64,000 nt of DNA from Luzula sylvatica (Eukaryota > Streptophyta > Magnoliopsida > Poales > Juncaceae): NCBI GenBank assembly GCA_946800325.1, contig OX326957.1, forward strand, positions 22,507,007-22,571,006, read 5' to 3'. Numbering within the stretch: position 1 is the stretch's first letter; each line of letters starts with the position of its first letter. Under the pieces are notes generated by a model. That model saw nothing but the letters and a program-made list of their open reading frames with translations, did not search any database and was not told the origin of the DNA. A program made the translations under genes and the position numbers. Of this stretch, positions 11,330-24,000 are shown one piece after another.

Positions 11330-12016
11330 CCAGTTTCATAAAGAACTAATCGGCTTTTCGTTTCAAGTTTTGAGATAATTTTGGAACTTCTTTTCTTTCA
11401 CACCGAGCTTCATCAACAGGAGCTCAAAAAAAAAAAAAGTAGAGATTCATTACATGCATTGAGCTGTAAAATCAATTAGTTAAATTTCTGGACGCAAGTC
11501 AAAGTCCATTTATTAACGGATGAACAATAACATGATGACATCAATAAGTTTTCCGCATTGGTCAGTATTGCCCGAGTTATTTGTTAGTTGGATCGATGAA
11601 GTTGGGATTCCTTAATGTACAGATTAAGTTAATTCACCTGAGAGAAGAACAGAATATCGATTGTGAATGTCAGTCATAAAGATTAGGGTAATTGAGGTTG
11701 GATAAGGGGTAACTACTGCTTGAGCTTGACTATGATTAATTATACTATTTTGGAGTTATATACAAGCTCTCATGAGTATGAAAGAGAATTTCAATAATAT
11801 AGTTTCTTCTACTGTATTAATTCGCTTTGCTTATAATTTTGATTTTGATTTTCTTTTGTTTAATTTTTTAGATGCTTCGTAAAAGGTATTCTTGCAATGG
11901 AATGGGAGTGAATATAGCTTCACTTAAAATGAGTGGTTTTAGGAGGGAACATGGCACGTGAGTGTGGTCCTAAATTTATCCTCAAATATAAGATGGAACA
12001 AGTCAAATGGTTCGTG
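11330..12016. other. Intergenic, upstream of the DUF247 gene
   Basis: Presumed promoter region of the gene starting at 12087. I recognise no coding sequence or repeat here. Confidence 0.4.
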
Positions 12017-12024
12017 TATATATA
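12017..12024 (+). promoter_or_regulatory. Likely TATA box of the DUF247 gene
   Basis: TATATATA lies 63 bases before the ATG at 12087, a normal distance for a plant core promoter with a short leader. Confidence 0.5.
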
Positions 12025-12086
12025 CAGATGGCATTACAATAAAATGATAAATTTAAGTTCTAAACTTAATTTTCTCTTTTTATATC

Positions 12087-13777
12087 ATGGGAGAGATAGA
12101 AGAAGTTGATCTGGAACAAGGTTCTGCTTCGAAGATAGAAGAATTTGGTCGCGAACAGGGTCAGAAAATGGAAGATCAAAAAGGTGCCTAGCTTAGCTAA
12201 AAATGATGGTTGATTTGTTCAACAGAAAGTACTTATATAATAGTCAATACAGACTAACCGATCTCATAATAATTTTTCTAGGTGCAGAAGATAGCTTGAT
12301 GAGTTTTATGCGTAAAAGCCTTGAAGCATTACCGGAAAGTGGTAAACAAAGGTTCACCATTTTTCGAGTTCCTAAAAGCATTCGAAAGAGTAGCCCACAT
12401 CTATTCGAGCCTGCTTCTGTTTCTATCGGCCCATTCCACCGTGGCAAAAAACATCTGCATGCTATTGAAGAGATGAAGTGGCCACTTCTTCGAGAATTCT
12501 TTGCCGAAGCCAAAAACATTAGTTTGGAGTCTTGCATTACCGAGATGAGGGCATTAGAGGCAGAAGCACGCAAGTGCTATAATGAAACCATTGACATGGA
12601 TAGTGATGCCTTCGTCCAGATGATGCTACTGGATGCATCCTTTATTATTCAATTTTTGTTCTCAGGGGGGCATGCACTTTTTAAGAATATCTGTTGGAAT
12701 GCGGCCATAATAGTATACGACTTGATCTTGATCGAGAATCAAATCCCTTTCTTTATTTTAGAGAAGATGCGCTTTTATTTATATGACGGCGCCTTCGGTT
12801 CCGAGGATTTGATAAAGATAGCTCGAAGTCTTGGATCAGACGAATTTGGGTCAACCAAGGCCAGAACACGACCTGAGAACATCTATCATTTGCTCCATCT
12901 CTGTCACCATTATATTGTCCCAAATAACGAGTTTTATCAGGAAACACCAATTAATTATCACGATAAAACACGAAAACATAATCGGTTTTGGCCCTCTTGG
13001 ATAACAGAACGACCTAAAGAACTGATTAAGACATGCCTAAACCCCAGTCCGTCCACCGCTTCGATAGCACAACGATCTCGAGAGCTGATTAAAAAAACGA
13101 AACACGTGGTAGGTTTGGAAACACCATCTCTGCCACCATTACGTAACACCACCGCTTCGACACCACAGCGACCTAAAAAGCTGATTGAAAAAAAGAAAGA
13201 CGTGGTAGACCAGAGTCTGTCCATATGGTCGCTTCCATGTGCTACGGAGTTGCAGGAAGCAGGAGTTAAGATTAAAAAAAAGAAAGCACCACGTCATTTT
13301 ACAGATATAACCTTCCAATCAGGGGTACTAGAGATCCCAGATCTTCGTATCACAGACTGCACACCTGTCATTTTGATGAATTTGATAGCCCTGGAGCAAG
13401 GATTGTTAGAAACGACTAAAGTAATCTCAACATACAATTTGTTCATGGATGCAATTGTGAACACAGCAGACGATGTAATGATACTTGAACGCAAGGGAAT
13501 AATTGACAATTTGTTTGCCAGCGAGGAGGCCGTGGCCCTTTTTTTCAACCAATCAGGTCAACACGTCCAGATAGCGTGTAACCATTACCTTGCTGAGTTG
13601 TTTAAGAAAATAAATGAGTATTGCAACAAAAAAAGCCACAGAAACAGGGCAAAGCTGATGCGAGATTATTTCAGCAACCCTTGGTCCATGCTCTCCCTCG
13701 GCGCAGCAATCTTTCTCCTTCTTCTCACCTGCACGCAAACCTTTTTTTCCGTATTCGCTTACTTCCGCCCTCCGTAA
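12087..13777 (+). CDS. DUF247 family membrane protein, two exons
   Basis: Model: exon 1 12087-12183 (MGEIEEVDLEQG...), intron 12184-12281 with GT and AG ends, exon 2 12282-13777, giving 530 residues. The open frame reaching back to 12203 lies in the intron and is not the real start. Family features: an N-terminal block with FRVPKSIRKSSPHLFEPA and SIGPFHRG, then MMLLDASFII and LIENQIPFFILE, a late block VILMNLIALEQ and DDVMILERKGIIDNLF, and one C-terminal membrane segment (AAIFLLLLTCTQTFFSVFAYF). DUF247 proteins are plant-specific, usually tail-anchored and of mostly unknown biochemical role; some grass members act in self-incompatibility. Oddity: the variable middle (12996-13200) holds three degenerate repeats around ERPKELIK, QRSRELIKK and QRPKKLIEKK. 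AATAAA at 13887 is a possible poly(A) signal. A truncated relative lies at 3528-4160. Confidence 0.88.
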
Positions 13778-14539
13778 TGATGGGTTCATGTCCTTGCCGA
13801 TTCTCATTATTAATCGGTGCTTCGGAATATGAATTTGTGCTTGTGTGTTTTATCATATGTCTTACCTAAATTTATAATTTGAGACCAATAAATTGCAATT
13901 GTATTTGTGTTTCAACTTATTTTGTGAATGTTATTTTCTACGTTTCTTGTATATTTTATTGAAATTTCTTGTATATTGAACTATGGACAGAAAAGAAAAT
14001 TGGTTGAATTATATCATTGTGTGGGACTATAACGAGTATTCCTTGGATTGAGTTAAAATCTGGAATTTATTTTCTTCAATTTTACGAACCTTTCATTAGG
14101 CTTGTGCTAATTTTTCTTAAATATTCTCATATTGTTGGGTCAGGAGCCTGGACTCCGGAGCACTCTTGAATGAGCCCAATTCCGAATGAAACATATGCAA
14201 AAACTGATTACATAAATAATTTTCTATTAAGTAAATTAATATTTATTATATTTAGTTATTTAATTATACATATTATTCATTTATTTCAATTTAAAATTTA
14301 TATTTTTGTTTTTCAAGTACATTTATTGCTGTGTTAGAAATATTCGACAAATATCTTGAATATCCGAGAAGTATATCTGATATTATTTTGTAATAAAATA
14401 TTTGAATATGCCCCATAGAATATTCTATACGTATCCGACGAATATTGATATCCGATGTGGTACACGGTACACAATGCGATACAGCTAGATTTTTCAAGTA
14501 TAGGACGTAACATGGCTTCAAACTCAACTGAATATCTAA
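13778..14539. other. DUF247 3' flank and AT-rich spacer
   Basis: 13865-13990 resembles the start of the duplicated downstream units at 4240 and 10425, including the ccaataaattgcaattg phrase, and contains AATAAA (13887-13892). After that the DNA is AT-rich with no recognised gene. Confidence 0.55.
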
Positions 14540-14865
14540 AAGGGAAATTATACCCTGCCCCCCAAACCCATCACAACACTCACGATGGGTATGGGATTTT
14601 TTTTTGGGTTGGGTTGAGTGTTAATTCCCAACTCCAATTTGCACCCCACTCTCTCTCCAAATTAATTAATGTAATTAATATTTCGAATTAACAGTTAATT
14701 TGTGAGTCAATTAACACATCATATTAGTACATAATAATTCATTAATTCAATTAACAGCTAATTCAAAGCATTGTTAATCGAGTGGGTAATTTTTGGGAGA
14801 TGGATAGGGTATCAAGGATGTGGTGATGGGTTTGGGGGGTATAGTAAATGGCCTCTATCTAAAAT
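14540..14865. mobile_element. MITE-like element with C-rich inverted ends
   Basis: The left end (tataccctgccccccaaacc, then catcacaacac) is an imperfect reverse complement of the right end near 14800-14850. The match runs outward into agggaaat on the left and a similar phrase on the right. No open frame is present. The size of ~300 bp and the inverted ends fit a MITE, but I could not settle the target-site duplication or superfamily. Confidence 0.55.
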
Positions 14866-16356
14866 AAGCCTTTTTTAGAATTTTCATAAAGTAGTTTAAT
14901 TACTTTATTATGTTTAGCATTCCATCCATGCGATGGACCAAAATATCCTCCGCAAAAAGAACAATCTAAAAAAAAAGTTAGAATTTACCCACACCCTTAT
15001 TTTGGATCCAACTTTGTGCAATTTTTTTGTACCACATCATCATTTTCTTTTTAACCATTAAATTATGATAAGTGTCAAAATTTGGACAATTTGAAAAATT
15101 GGTTAATCATTGATTTTTTATAAACATTTTTTCTTTATATCCATTTAAGTGTCCCTTATTTTACACTATGTTTAAGGATTTTTAGAAAACATCAACATAT
15201 ATTAATGATAAGGAATATTATTATTGGCTAGTTTCATGTTAGACTAAGTTTATTCAATTGTTTATCATTTCACATAAGTTTACATAATCAAATGTGAATG
15301 TAATGGAAGATGAAAAGTTTATATATGAAATATTAATAACTTAATATCTAATATTACAAACATACAACATATTGTAGTATTATTTTTAGAATTTTAACTT
15401 TAAAAATTCATCAAATATATTAGTTTTAATTTTCTCTTTATTTTCACATCCATATTAGCATAGTTCATACGTACCATTTTCCATAATTTGAATTTGTAAA
15501 CATATTATGTAAGAAATACAATGCAAAAAATGCATTTTTACGAAATAAAATTTTAATTATTTAATTTACATAATAGAATTTCAAATATTAATATTTATTT
15601 TTAGAAATTACAACTATACAAATATCATATAAAACTAAGTTGATAATATTTTTGTTTTTAATCAAACAAATTTAATATTATTTTTTTGAAAAATAATAGA
15701 AATAAAAAAAAGGTTTATCCATCGAAATAATTTCTTAAGTTTATAAACACTTATAAAATAATGATGTTATTTTTAAAAATATAAAGTAAAAAAAAAATTA
15801 TATGACATAAAATAATTTAAATTTATGTTATACTAAATTAATTTTGTACATTATTTATTAAATTACTTTCACTATTAAGCTTGATATTATTTATAATTTT
15901 CATTGCATTTTGAATCAGTAACAAATTATTAGTATGATAATTAATGATATTTTACTATGTATGTTGTATGATTCTTTAGTTTTTACATTTGATATTATAT
16001 GAAATATTGTGAACAACAATGATATAATATTTGTTGTCATGTTTTTTATAAAAATCATGTTAAACCCCATATATTATTATTATACAATCACATTAATATA
16101 AGTGTTATTATTTGATTAAGAAATAACTTTTTTTGTCATCATAATATAAAATAATTGAAAATACATATATAATCATTGACAAATGAGTTAAAATAATTAT
16201 ATCATGGAATGATATTATCAATATTATCATATTTATATGTACTTTATATTACAATGAAAAACATAATTAACATCCTCGGCGCGTAATGCGAGTATTCTCT
16301 TAGTTTTTTAAAATGTTCCATCTGGATTTGTGAAACTCTCCAAAATTAGGATATTA
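14866..16356. other. AT-rich DNA, no gene seen
   Basis: Long AT-rich tract without coding potential. A degenerate GC-rich motif (ggcgcgtaatgcgag, ~16279) followed by CTTAG looks like a decayed Helitron 3' end but lacks the exact CTAG. Confidence 0.4.
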
Positions 16357-17391
16357 CTAGCTTTTTTTTGCTTGCGCGAAAATTTTCGAGTTTTTGATGA
16401 TTTACTTTTTTGGTGACAGTGAACATCATTTTAGCACTGGCACATCATTTGTTCTCCTTTTAAATAAAATCTCGGTCCCATTGAAAATAACTAATCCCTC
16501 AAATAAGAAGACTATGGCAAATTTAAATACAATTAATAGTTTCATGATATTTTATTTTTTAAATATTTACAAGTTGTTCCTTTAATATTGTTGTTCACCT
16601 TATTATTATTATTTGTTAATTTTTCAAGAAAAAAATATAAAAAACAAATATATATAATGCATGAAATATTAAAATTACATAAATATAACATATAATGATA
16701 CCTTTTAAAATTATTATATGCTAAAAGAATTTTAGCATTTCTTTAAATGAACAAAAATGACAATTTTTTTTTAATTACTACATATGTAAATAAAATGATA
16801 TTTTAGTAACAAAATTATTTAGCACCATCAATGGTTAGTTTTAGTCCCTATAGGAGAGTATTTGAAAATAAAAATTTGGTAGAGGTGATTTTTTGGAGTT
16901 CCAAAAAGATATGAGGTTTTGTACAACATCCAAAAAAAGTATCAATTTTTTTGAAGAAATTTCATATTTAATTGAGAAAAAATATGAATGAACTTCGTCC
17001 GCAATGGACCAAGGTTCATGTAACTTATTCATTATTTGGTTTATATAGACCACGTTCAAATGAAAAACCGACTAATTTGAACCTTTTGATCAAGATCAAA
17101 GACCGAGACAACAAAGCTAATCAGACGGACTAAATGTGGTTGGATAAACTCAAACGATCCATAAAGAGTGAGTAGAACTAAGCAAATCCAAGAGCTAAAA
17201 TTCAATCAATCAAAGATGATGATCAAGATCACATGACAAAAAAATGATGACGTGGAGCTTTGAAATCTAAGGGATTTGGGATAAAATTCAATGAATCAAA
17301 GAAGATGATCAAGATCACATGGCAAAAAAAAATGATGATGTGGAGCTTTGAAACCAAAGAAATTTCCCTAACTTTATATATATACTAGATA
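16357..17391 (-). mobile_element. Helitron-like element A
   Basis: On the minus strand the 3' end is CTAG (16357-16360), preceded by the hairpin CGAAAATTTTCG about a dozen bases inside. The other end, near 17380-17391, reads TC followed by TA repeats on the minus strand, as in Helitron 5' ends. Long stretches match element B (for example 16541-16740 with 17830-18020 and 17010-17070 with 18170-18232). An ~80-bp tandem repeat (near 17195-17270 and 17285-17362) containing gatgatcaagatcacatg lies near the 5' end. No Rep/helicase frame exists, so it is non-autonomous. Confidence 0.6.
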
Positions 17392-18275
17392 CTAGATTTT
17401 TCCCCGAGCAATTGCGCGGGAGTCTTCGAGTTTGTTATGATTTAATTTTTCCTAATATATTATTGGATTCTACGTTTTATTGCCTGATTGTTAACACATC
17501 TGTGTTTTGGTGTATTTTTAACCCCCTAACTTTTTTGAATATTGTAAAAAATCTCTACGTTTTTGTAAACTTAAAAAAAAACCCTCTACCAAACATTTTT
17601 CCAAATACCCCGTTATGGATGATATTCATTTTTTTTTACCAAATACCCTTCAATCTTCATATGTAATGATTAATTTTTTTTTGTTATTTATTATTAATTT
17701 TAAAAAAATTCATAAACAATAATAATAAAATATACAATAATAAATAAACACATTGAAAATATATTGGAGAAAAATATCTATTTAAACATCAAGTTTTTTT
17801 TTATTTTCGTTGTCCTTTTATTTTTGTAATAGTTTCATGATTTTCAATTTTTTAAATATTTGCAACGTGTTCTTTTAGTATTGTGTTCTTCTTATTATTA
17901 TTTTGTGTTAGTTTTTCAGAAAAAAAATATAGAAGTCAAATATATATAATATATGAAGTATTAAAATTATAAAAATAGAACATATAATAATTTTTTTTAA
18001 TTACTATATGCTCCAAAAAAATTTAAGATTTTTTTTTAAATTAATAGAATAATAATTTTTTCAACTACAACATATGTAAATTTAAGGGGTTTTTACAATA
18101 TCCAATAATTTAAGGAGTTTTTTTGAAAAATTTCCATATTTAATTGAGGCAAAAAAAATATGAATGAACTTGGTTCATGTAATTTTTGAATTAGTTGGTT
18201 TATATAGACCATGTTCAAATGAAAAATCAAAATTATAGGGATGATGTAGCCTCTTGTGTGAGCTTCAATTTTCCT

Positions 18276-18313
<38 letters not shown>

Positions 18314-18330
18314 TAACAAGAATCCAAAAA
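17392..18330 (-). mobile_element. Helitron-like element B, adjacent to A
   Basis: CTAG at 17392-17395 is the minus-strand 3' terminus; just inside lies the hairpin ccccgagcaattgcgcggg, a classic plant Helitron 3' structure. The body is related to element A in the same orientation and order, so the two lie head to tail with almost no DNA between. The 5' end is near the TA repeat at 18273-18312 and is not exactly defined. No protein-coding frame is present. Confidence 0.6.
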
Positions 18331-18481
18331 AAGATTTCAAAGACCAAAATATACTATTAAAATTAGCAAAATACATTCTTGTATTTATCAAAATATACTA
18401 TTGAAAATGTATTATTTTATTCTCAATTTTAACTATGTTAACATATAATTGGATCAACAGTATAGTGTGCTAATTTGAATA

Positions 18482-18513
<32 letters not shown>

Positions 18514-20589
18514 TGCAACTAAAATACTTGTACGAGTATTGGACCCTATCTACTTGTGATATTTCTACCATCGGATCTGCTCTTAGATCCGTGCAGTGTT
18601 TAGATGCAAACGGTGCCTTTAACAGACAAAACTTTTATCTTCCGTCTCTCCCACTCCCTTCTCCCTTCTACACTACTCGCCTCCTCCCTTTTACGGTACT
18701 CGCTACCTCGCTTCTCTCAGTGCTGTCTCGACTAGGGTTTAGGGTTTAGGAGAAGAAAGGCATCTTGCATTTTGACCCTCTATTTCTTTCTCACTGGCGC
18801 TGGTTATACCATATCTATCTTTGATGTATTTGGGTAATTAAATTTTCTATAACTTCTGTGATTTTTATTTTTAATTTGAAAAGGATATGGTGTGGTTTCA
18901 TAAATTCTCTCGAATTTCAGTGATACCCTTCCAGAAATTGAAATATCAAGACCATCCAAAGCTACAAATCTAAAGTTAATTCAAAATTCTTTCAAAATTG
19001 TTACTTCTGGTGGATCCAATCTCAAGATTCACCAGCACCCCTCAGCCGCAAAAGGGAGAACTATATTAATTTGGGTTTTGATATATTGATATCACAAACA
19101 AAATTAACCCCCCCAATTTTTTTTGCAAAAAACAGAATACCGTGCTTATTTTGAAATGAGAAGCACTGCTCAAATGGATGCTGAGAGAATTGTGATCGTC
19201 AGACCAAATAATATTGCATTTGTCTATCGGCAGTGTCTTATCCCCTTCTAGTCGCGCCCACATCGTTTCTTCTCTGCGCCCCTCTTGTTCTTTTCCATTT
19301 CAATTTCAGGTTTCGTGTGATGGATTTTAGGGCTTATGGTTTAGATTTGCTTGAACTTCTACAAATTTTTTTCTTTCGATAATTGGCCTTCTACGATTCA
19401 ATTGGATATAATTTGCATCTGAAATTTTTGAAACGACATCGGATTTAATAGGGTATGAATTTGGATGTGAATTGGGTCCGAACTAGCATAATTGTACTGA
19501 TTTCTCAAATTGTTTGTGAATTGGGACAAAATCGAGACCAAGTTTGATGGATTTGCGGCTGAATTTTGTGATGTTTATATATACATGGTTGAATTGAATC
19601 TTTTTCGAAACGGGGCTGCATTCGAGTTTAATTTAGGGATTGGTGTTGAAATTTGTTTAGTTTTCATGTGTTTATTTATTGGTTTATTTGTAATATGTTG
19701 TGTAAGTGGTACTTATATAATATATACAGTCAAATTCATATTTATATGATTTTGATTTATTTGTAATTGGTGATATTTGAAATTGGTGAAATTTGAAATG
19801 ATAGAATTAATATTTGAAATGGTTTGAATGAAAATGATACCTGATTACATATTATGTTTTAATTTTCCATTTGGTAATTAAATTCAACGAAGTTATTAAC
19901 TAGACTGTAGACCGGTACAGATAATAGCTAAAATAATAACTTAATATATATTCACGATGCATATAAATGTAATTACTTTAAAAATATCGACAACAATTCT
20001 ATTTATGTAATACAAACAATAATAATATAAATATTATTTTTCTTTGAATTTGTTGATTTTCTGGAATTTCATCGAATTTTGTTGGAGAATATTTTCAACC
20101 ACCTCTTGTCATTTTACAACCTTTGAGTCATAGTTTATCATTTTGATAGTCTTTTACAACTATTTTATAATTTTGTTAACTTATGCGCGAGCTTGTTTGT
20201 AATTTTATGAAGTTATAAATGATGATGATGATTTTACGAAGATTTTGTTTTTTGTATTTTATTTTAGAGAATTTGGTAGTTGGTACCGACTTGAATCGGT
20301 ACCATGCCTTTTATAAAATAAGATTGATACAAAAAACTCAGTAAACTTGTATCACAAACTCATCAAATAAAAATTAGGGAACTTATAATCATAAACTCAT
20401 ATCTACAATTCTTGTTTTTTTTTTCACAAGTCACATCTCAAAAACAAGAAAACAAAGCCTGAAATTACATCTCAAATCAAAACTTAATATTAAACATCTA
20501 TCTTACAATCAAACCCTGAAGTTGACTTTCAAAAACAAAGTTTAAATTCACAAATAAAAAAAAACTTCAAAATCATCATATTTTCATTA
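18331..20589. other. AT-rich spacer with TA repeats; no gene identified
   Basis: A TA microsatellite (18482-18510) is followed by a 27-bp motif (18512-18538) that recurs inverted at 58146-58172. Around 18620-18760 lie pyrimidine-rich DNA and a telo-box-like tagggtttagggtttag, both common in plant 5' leaders, but no convincing coding exon follows. The final part (20280-20589) may be the 3' flank of the possible minus-strand exon at 24592-24793, separated from it by TE2. Confidence 0.35.
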
Positions 20590-20973
20590 TGTTAAATTTA
20601 ATGTTTTTGTAATATTATTTATTTTGGTTTATTAGCTTAATGTGTAATAGTTAATATGTGTCCCCATGTGTATGTGTATGGGAGATGTGTAACAAAAAGA
20701 CTTTTGGGATGTTTGGGTTTTGTGTCTCTGCCAGAGAGCAATTCACAAGACAACCACAATATCATCTATTTTCGTGTAGAAGGAGAAAGAGGGAAACTAT
20801 CCCCACTTTATAACTCTTGTTTGTGAGTGTCTCAGGTAGAGATAAATAATACCCACCTATCTCTATGAAAAATACCCACCTATCTCTATGAAAAATACCC
20901 TGCGTATTCCTCTAAAAAATCTCTCTCACTAATTCACCGAAAATACAAGATCTAAACCTCACTAACTCCAACA
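20590..20973 (+). repeat. TE2 5' LTR
   Basis: 384-bp LTR ending at the primer-binding site (20975 onward). It contains two tandem copies of a short phrase tacccacctatctctatgaaaa and a possible TATA element (actttataac) near 20810. Confidence 0.93.
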
Positions 20974-21041
20974 AATTGGTATCAGAGCTAAGGTTGCAAG
21001 GAAAATCGAGTTTGTAGAAGAAGAAGAAAGAGGAGATCACC

Positions 21042-24000
21042 ATGGCCAACCAAGGAGGTGTGCTTGGGCTTCCATTATCTTCACAACTCATTTTCGATGG
21101 TGAGAACTATGATTATTGGAGTATTAAGTTGAGAACTTTGTTGATCTCAAAGGATCTATGGGAAATAGTAGAAGAGGGGTTTGAAGAAATGAGTGCACAC
21201 AAGGTGCTCGATGAAATGACCAAAAAGGAAAAAGAGAAAGAAGATGGATCGAGTAAACTAGAATACAAGGAGAATAAAAAGAAGGATGCGAAGGCGTTAT
21301 TCTTGATCCAAAATGCAATTTCGGATAAACTATTTCCGAGAATTATTGGGGCAAAAACCTCAAAAGAAGCTTGGGAAATTTTGCAAAAAGAATTTCAAGG
21401 AAACGAAAAGGTTAGAACCGGGAAACTCTTGACTCTAAAAAGAGATTTCCAAAATTTGATTATGAAAGAGAATGAACTTCTTAAGGATTATTTCTCTAAA
21501 ATCATGGAATTGGTAAATCAAATAAGAAGCTTGGGTGAGGATTTAACCGACAAATCGGTTTGCGAAAAAATCCTAATTAGCCTTTCTCCAAAATATGACA
21601 ACATGGCCTCTATTACTGAAGAAACCAAAAACCTCTCCACTATAAGTGTTCATGACCTAATGGGTTCTTTAGAAAGGCATGAGCAAAGACTAAATAGGGA
21701 TGCCGAAAAATCTCTCGAGAGTGCATTCCAATCAAAACTCACCGTTTCTAAACCACCAAACCAAAATACCAAAAAGGGGGAGTCTTCCCGTGGGGGTTAT
21801 TACGGTAGAGGAAGAGGGCATTATTCCAATAGTGGCAGGGGATTATTAGGAAGAGGAGGAGGTAGAAATAATTGCCAAAACAACCAAGCAAAATGTAATA
21901 TTTGCAAAAGGGCTTCTCATCTTGAAAAAGATTGTTGGTTCAAGGAAAAACCTCAATGCCATAATTGTAAGAAATTTGGGCATCTCCAAAAAGATTGTCG
22001 AGTTCGAAATAACGAACAAGTCAACTACACCGAAAATAAAGAAGATTACGATAACACGTTTTATGCGTGTCAAACGGCCTTGGAGAAAAAGAGCGATGTA
22101 TGGTATGTTGATAGTGGTTGTAGTAACCACATGACCGGAATTGAATCGGTCTTCACCGAAATTGATGCGACCGACACTACTCAAATTACGATGGGTAATG
22201 GTGCGGTTGTCCAATCAAGAGGAAAAGGTACAATCGCCATTGAAATGAAAAATGGAAGAAAAACCATACGTGATGTGATGCTTGTGCCGGAGTTGACACA
22301 AAATTTATTGAGTGTGGGACAATTAATCGAGCATGGACACTCGGTACATTTTGAAGGTGAGAGTTGTAAAATCTACGATACATCGAAAAATGGAAGTCAA
22401 ATTATGACAACCATAAAAATGGAGAAAAATAGAAATTTTCCACTCGTTCTTAAAAATGCAAAATCGATGGCATTAAAAGCGGGTGTTGAAGATGTGTCGA
22501 GGTTGTGGCATAAACGACTTGGCCACGTAAATTTCGAAAGCTTGAAATTGTTGAGTAGAAAAAATATGGTGTACGGTTTGCCGAATATTGAAGACAAAGG
22601 CGATGTGTGTGAAGCTTGCGTGCTCGGTAAAATACACCGAGAACCATTCCCAAAAGAACGGGTTTGGAGAGCAACAAATCCTTTGGAGCTTGTACACACC
22701 GATGTGTGCGGTCCAATGAAGCAACCTTCACAAAGAGGTAATAAATATTTCATCACTTTCATCGATGATTATTCGAGAATGTGTTGGATTTATTTCATGA
22801 AACAAAAATCCGATGCATTCTCAATCTTTAAAAAATTCCAAAAATTGGTTGAGCGGCAAAGTGGCCGATTAATTAAAAAATTGAGAAGTGATCGAGGTGG
22901 TGAATATAACTCCAACGAGTTTAATAAATTTTGTGAAGACCTTGGAGTTGAAAGGCAATTAACCGTAGGGTATTCACCGGAACAAAATGGTGTTGCCGAG
23001 AGAAAAAATAGAACCATAGTTGAAATGGGAAAATCAATGTTGGTTGAAAAAGATGTCCCGAAAAGTTTTTGGGCCGAAGCGGCGTACACGGCGGTTTATT
23101 TATTAAACCGGTGTCCGACCAAAGCGGTTAAAGACAAAACACCGTTTGAGGTATGGTCCGGTGGTAGAAAACCATCGGTCAATCACTTGCGAATTTTTGG
23201 TTCGATTTGCTACGCGCATGTCCCGAAAGAAATGCGACACAAACTTGAAGAGAAAGGTGAAAAATGTGTTTTTATGGGTTATAGCTCTCAATCGAACGGT
23301 TATAGACTTTGGAGTTTCAAAAGGGAAAAGATAATTACAAGTCGCGATGTAATTTTTAATGAAAAAGATAAATGGGATTGGAAAGAAAAATGTGGCGAAA
23401 GCGTACCGATATTGGTGCAAGAAAAAGAAACCGAACCGCAAGTAGATAAAGATGAAATTCAAAATGAATTTGAAGAAGAAGAAGAAACGACAAATTCTCC
23501 ATCCATGAATATGGAGCCGAGTTCCTCAAGACCGAGCTCAACACCGGTAAAAATGAGAAGGTTAAGTGATATTTATTTGCGATGTAATTTTTGTGTTGTT
23601 GAACCGGAGAATTTTGAGCAAGCGGTGAAAGAGGAAGTGTGGAGAAAAACGATGGATGAAAAAATAAGAACGATTGAGAAAAATCAAACTTTGGAGTTAG
23701 TTGATAAACCGAAGGAGAAAAATTTAATCGGTTTAAAATGTGCGCTTTCCACCGCGGAAGCCGAATATGTGTCGGCAAATGAAGCCGTGAAACAAATAGA
23801 ATGGTTGAGAAAAATATTAGTAGATATGGGGGAGAAACAAGAAAATGCCACGATTCTATTTTGCGATAATAAATCCGCGATAGCGATGTCGAAGAATTCC
23901 GTCTTCCATAGCCGAACGAAGCATATCAAGCTCAAGCACCACTTTATTCGAGAAGTGGTTGGAGATGATGAAGTTCTTATCGAGCACGTGAAAACCGAAA

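Noticed and set aside
12203..12281. Upstream extension of the DUF247 open frame
   Set aside because: It lies in a 98-bp GT-AG intron; the short exon at 12087-12183 joins in phase and gives a better N terminus.
16270..16305. Helitron 3' end before CTTAG
   Set aside because: The hairpin-like GC motif is there, but the terminal CTAG is not exact, so it was not called as an element.
18730..18755. Telomeric repeat
   Set aside because: Only two to three tagggtt units; it fits a promoter telo-box better than telomere DNA.
20975..20986. tRNA-like sequence TGGTATCAGAGC
   Set aside because: This is the retrotransposon primer-binding site, not a tRNA gene; the same applies near 27810 and, on the minus strand, near 9280.
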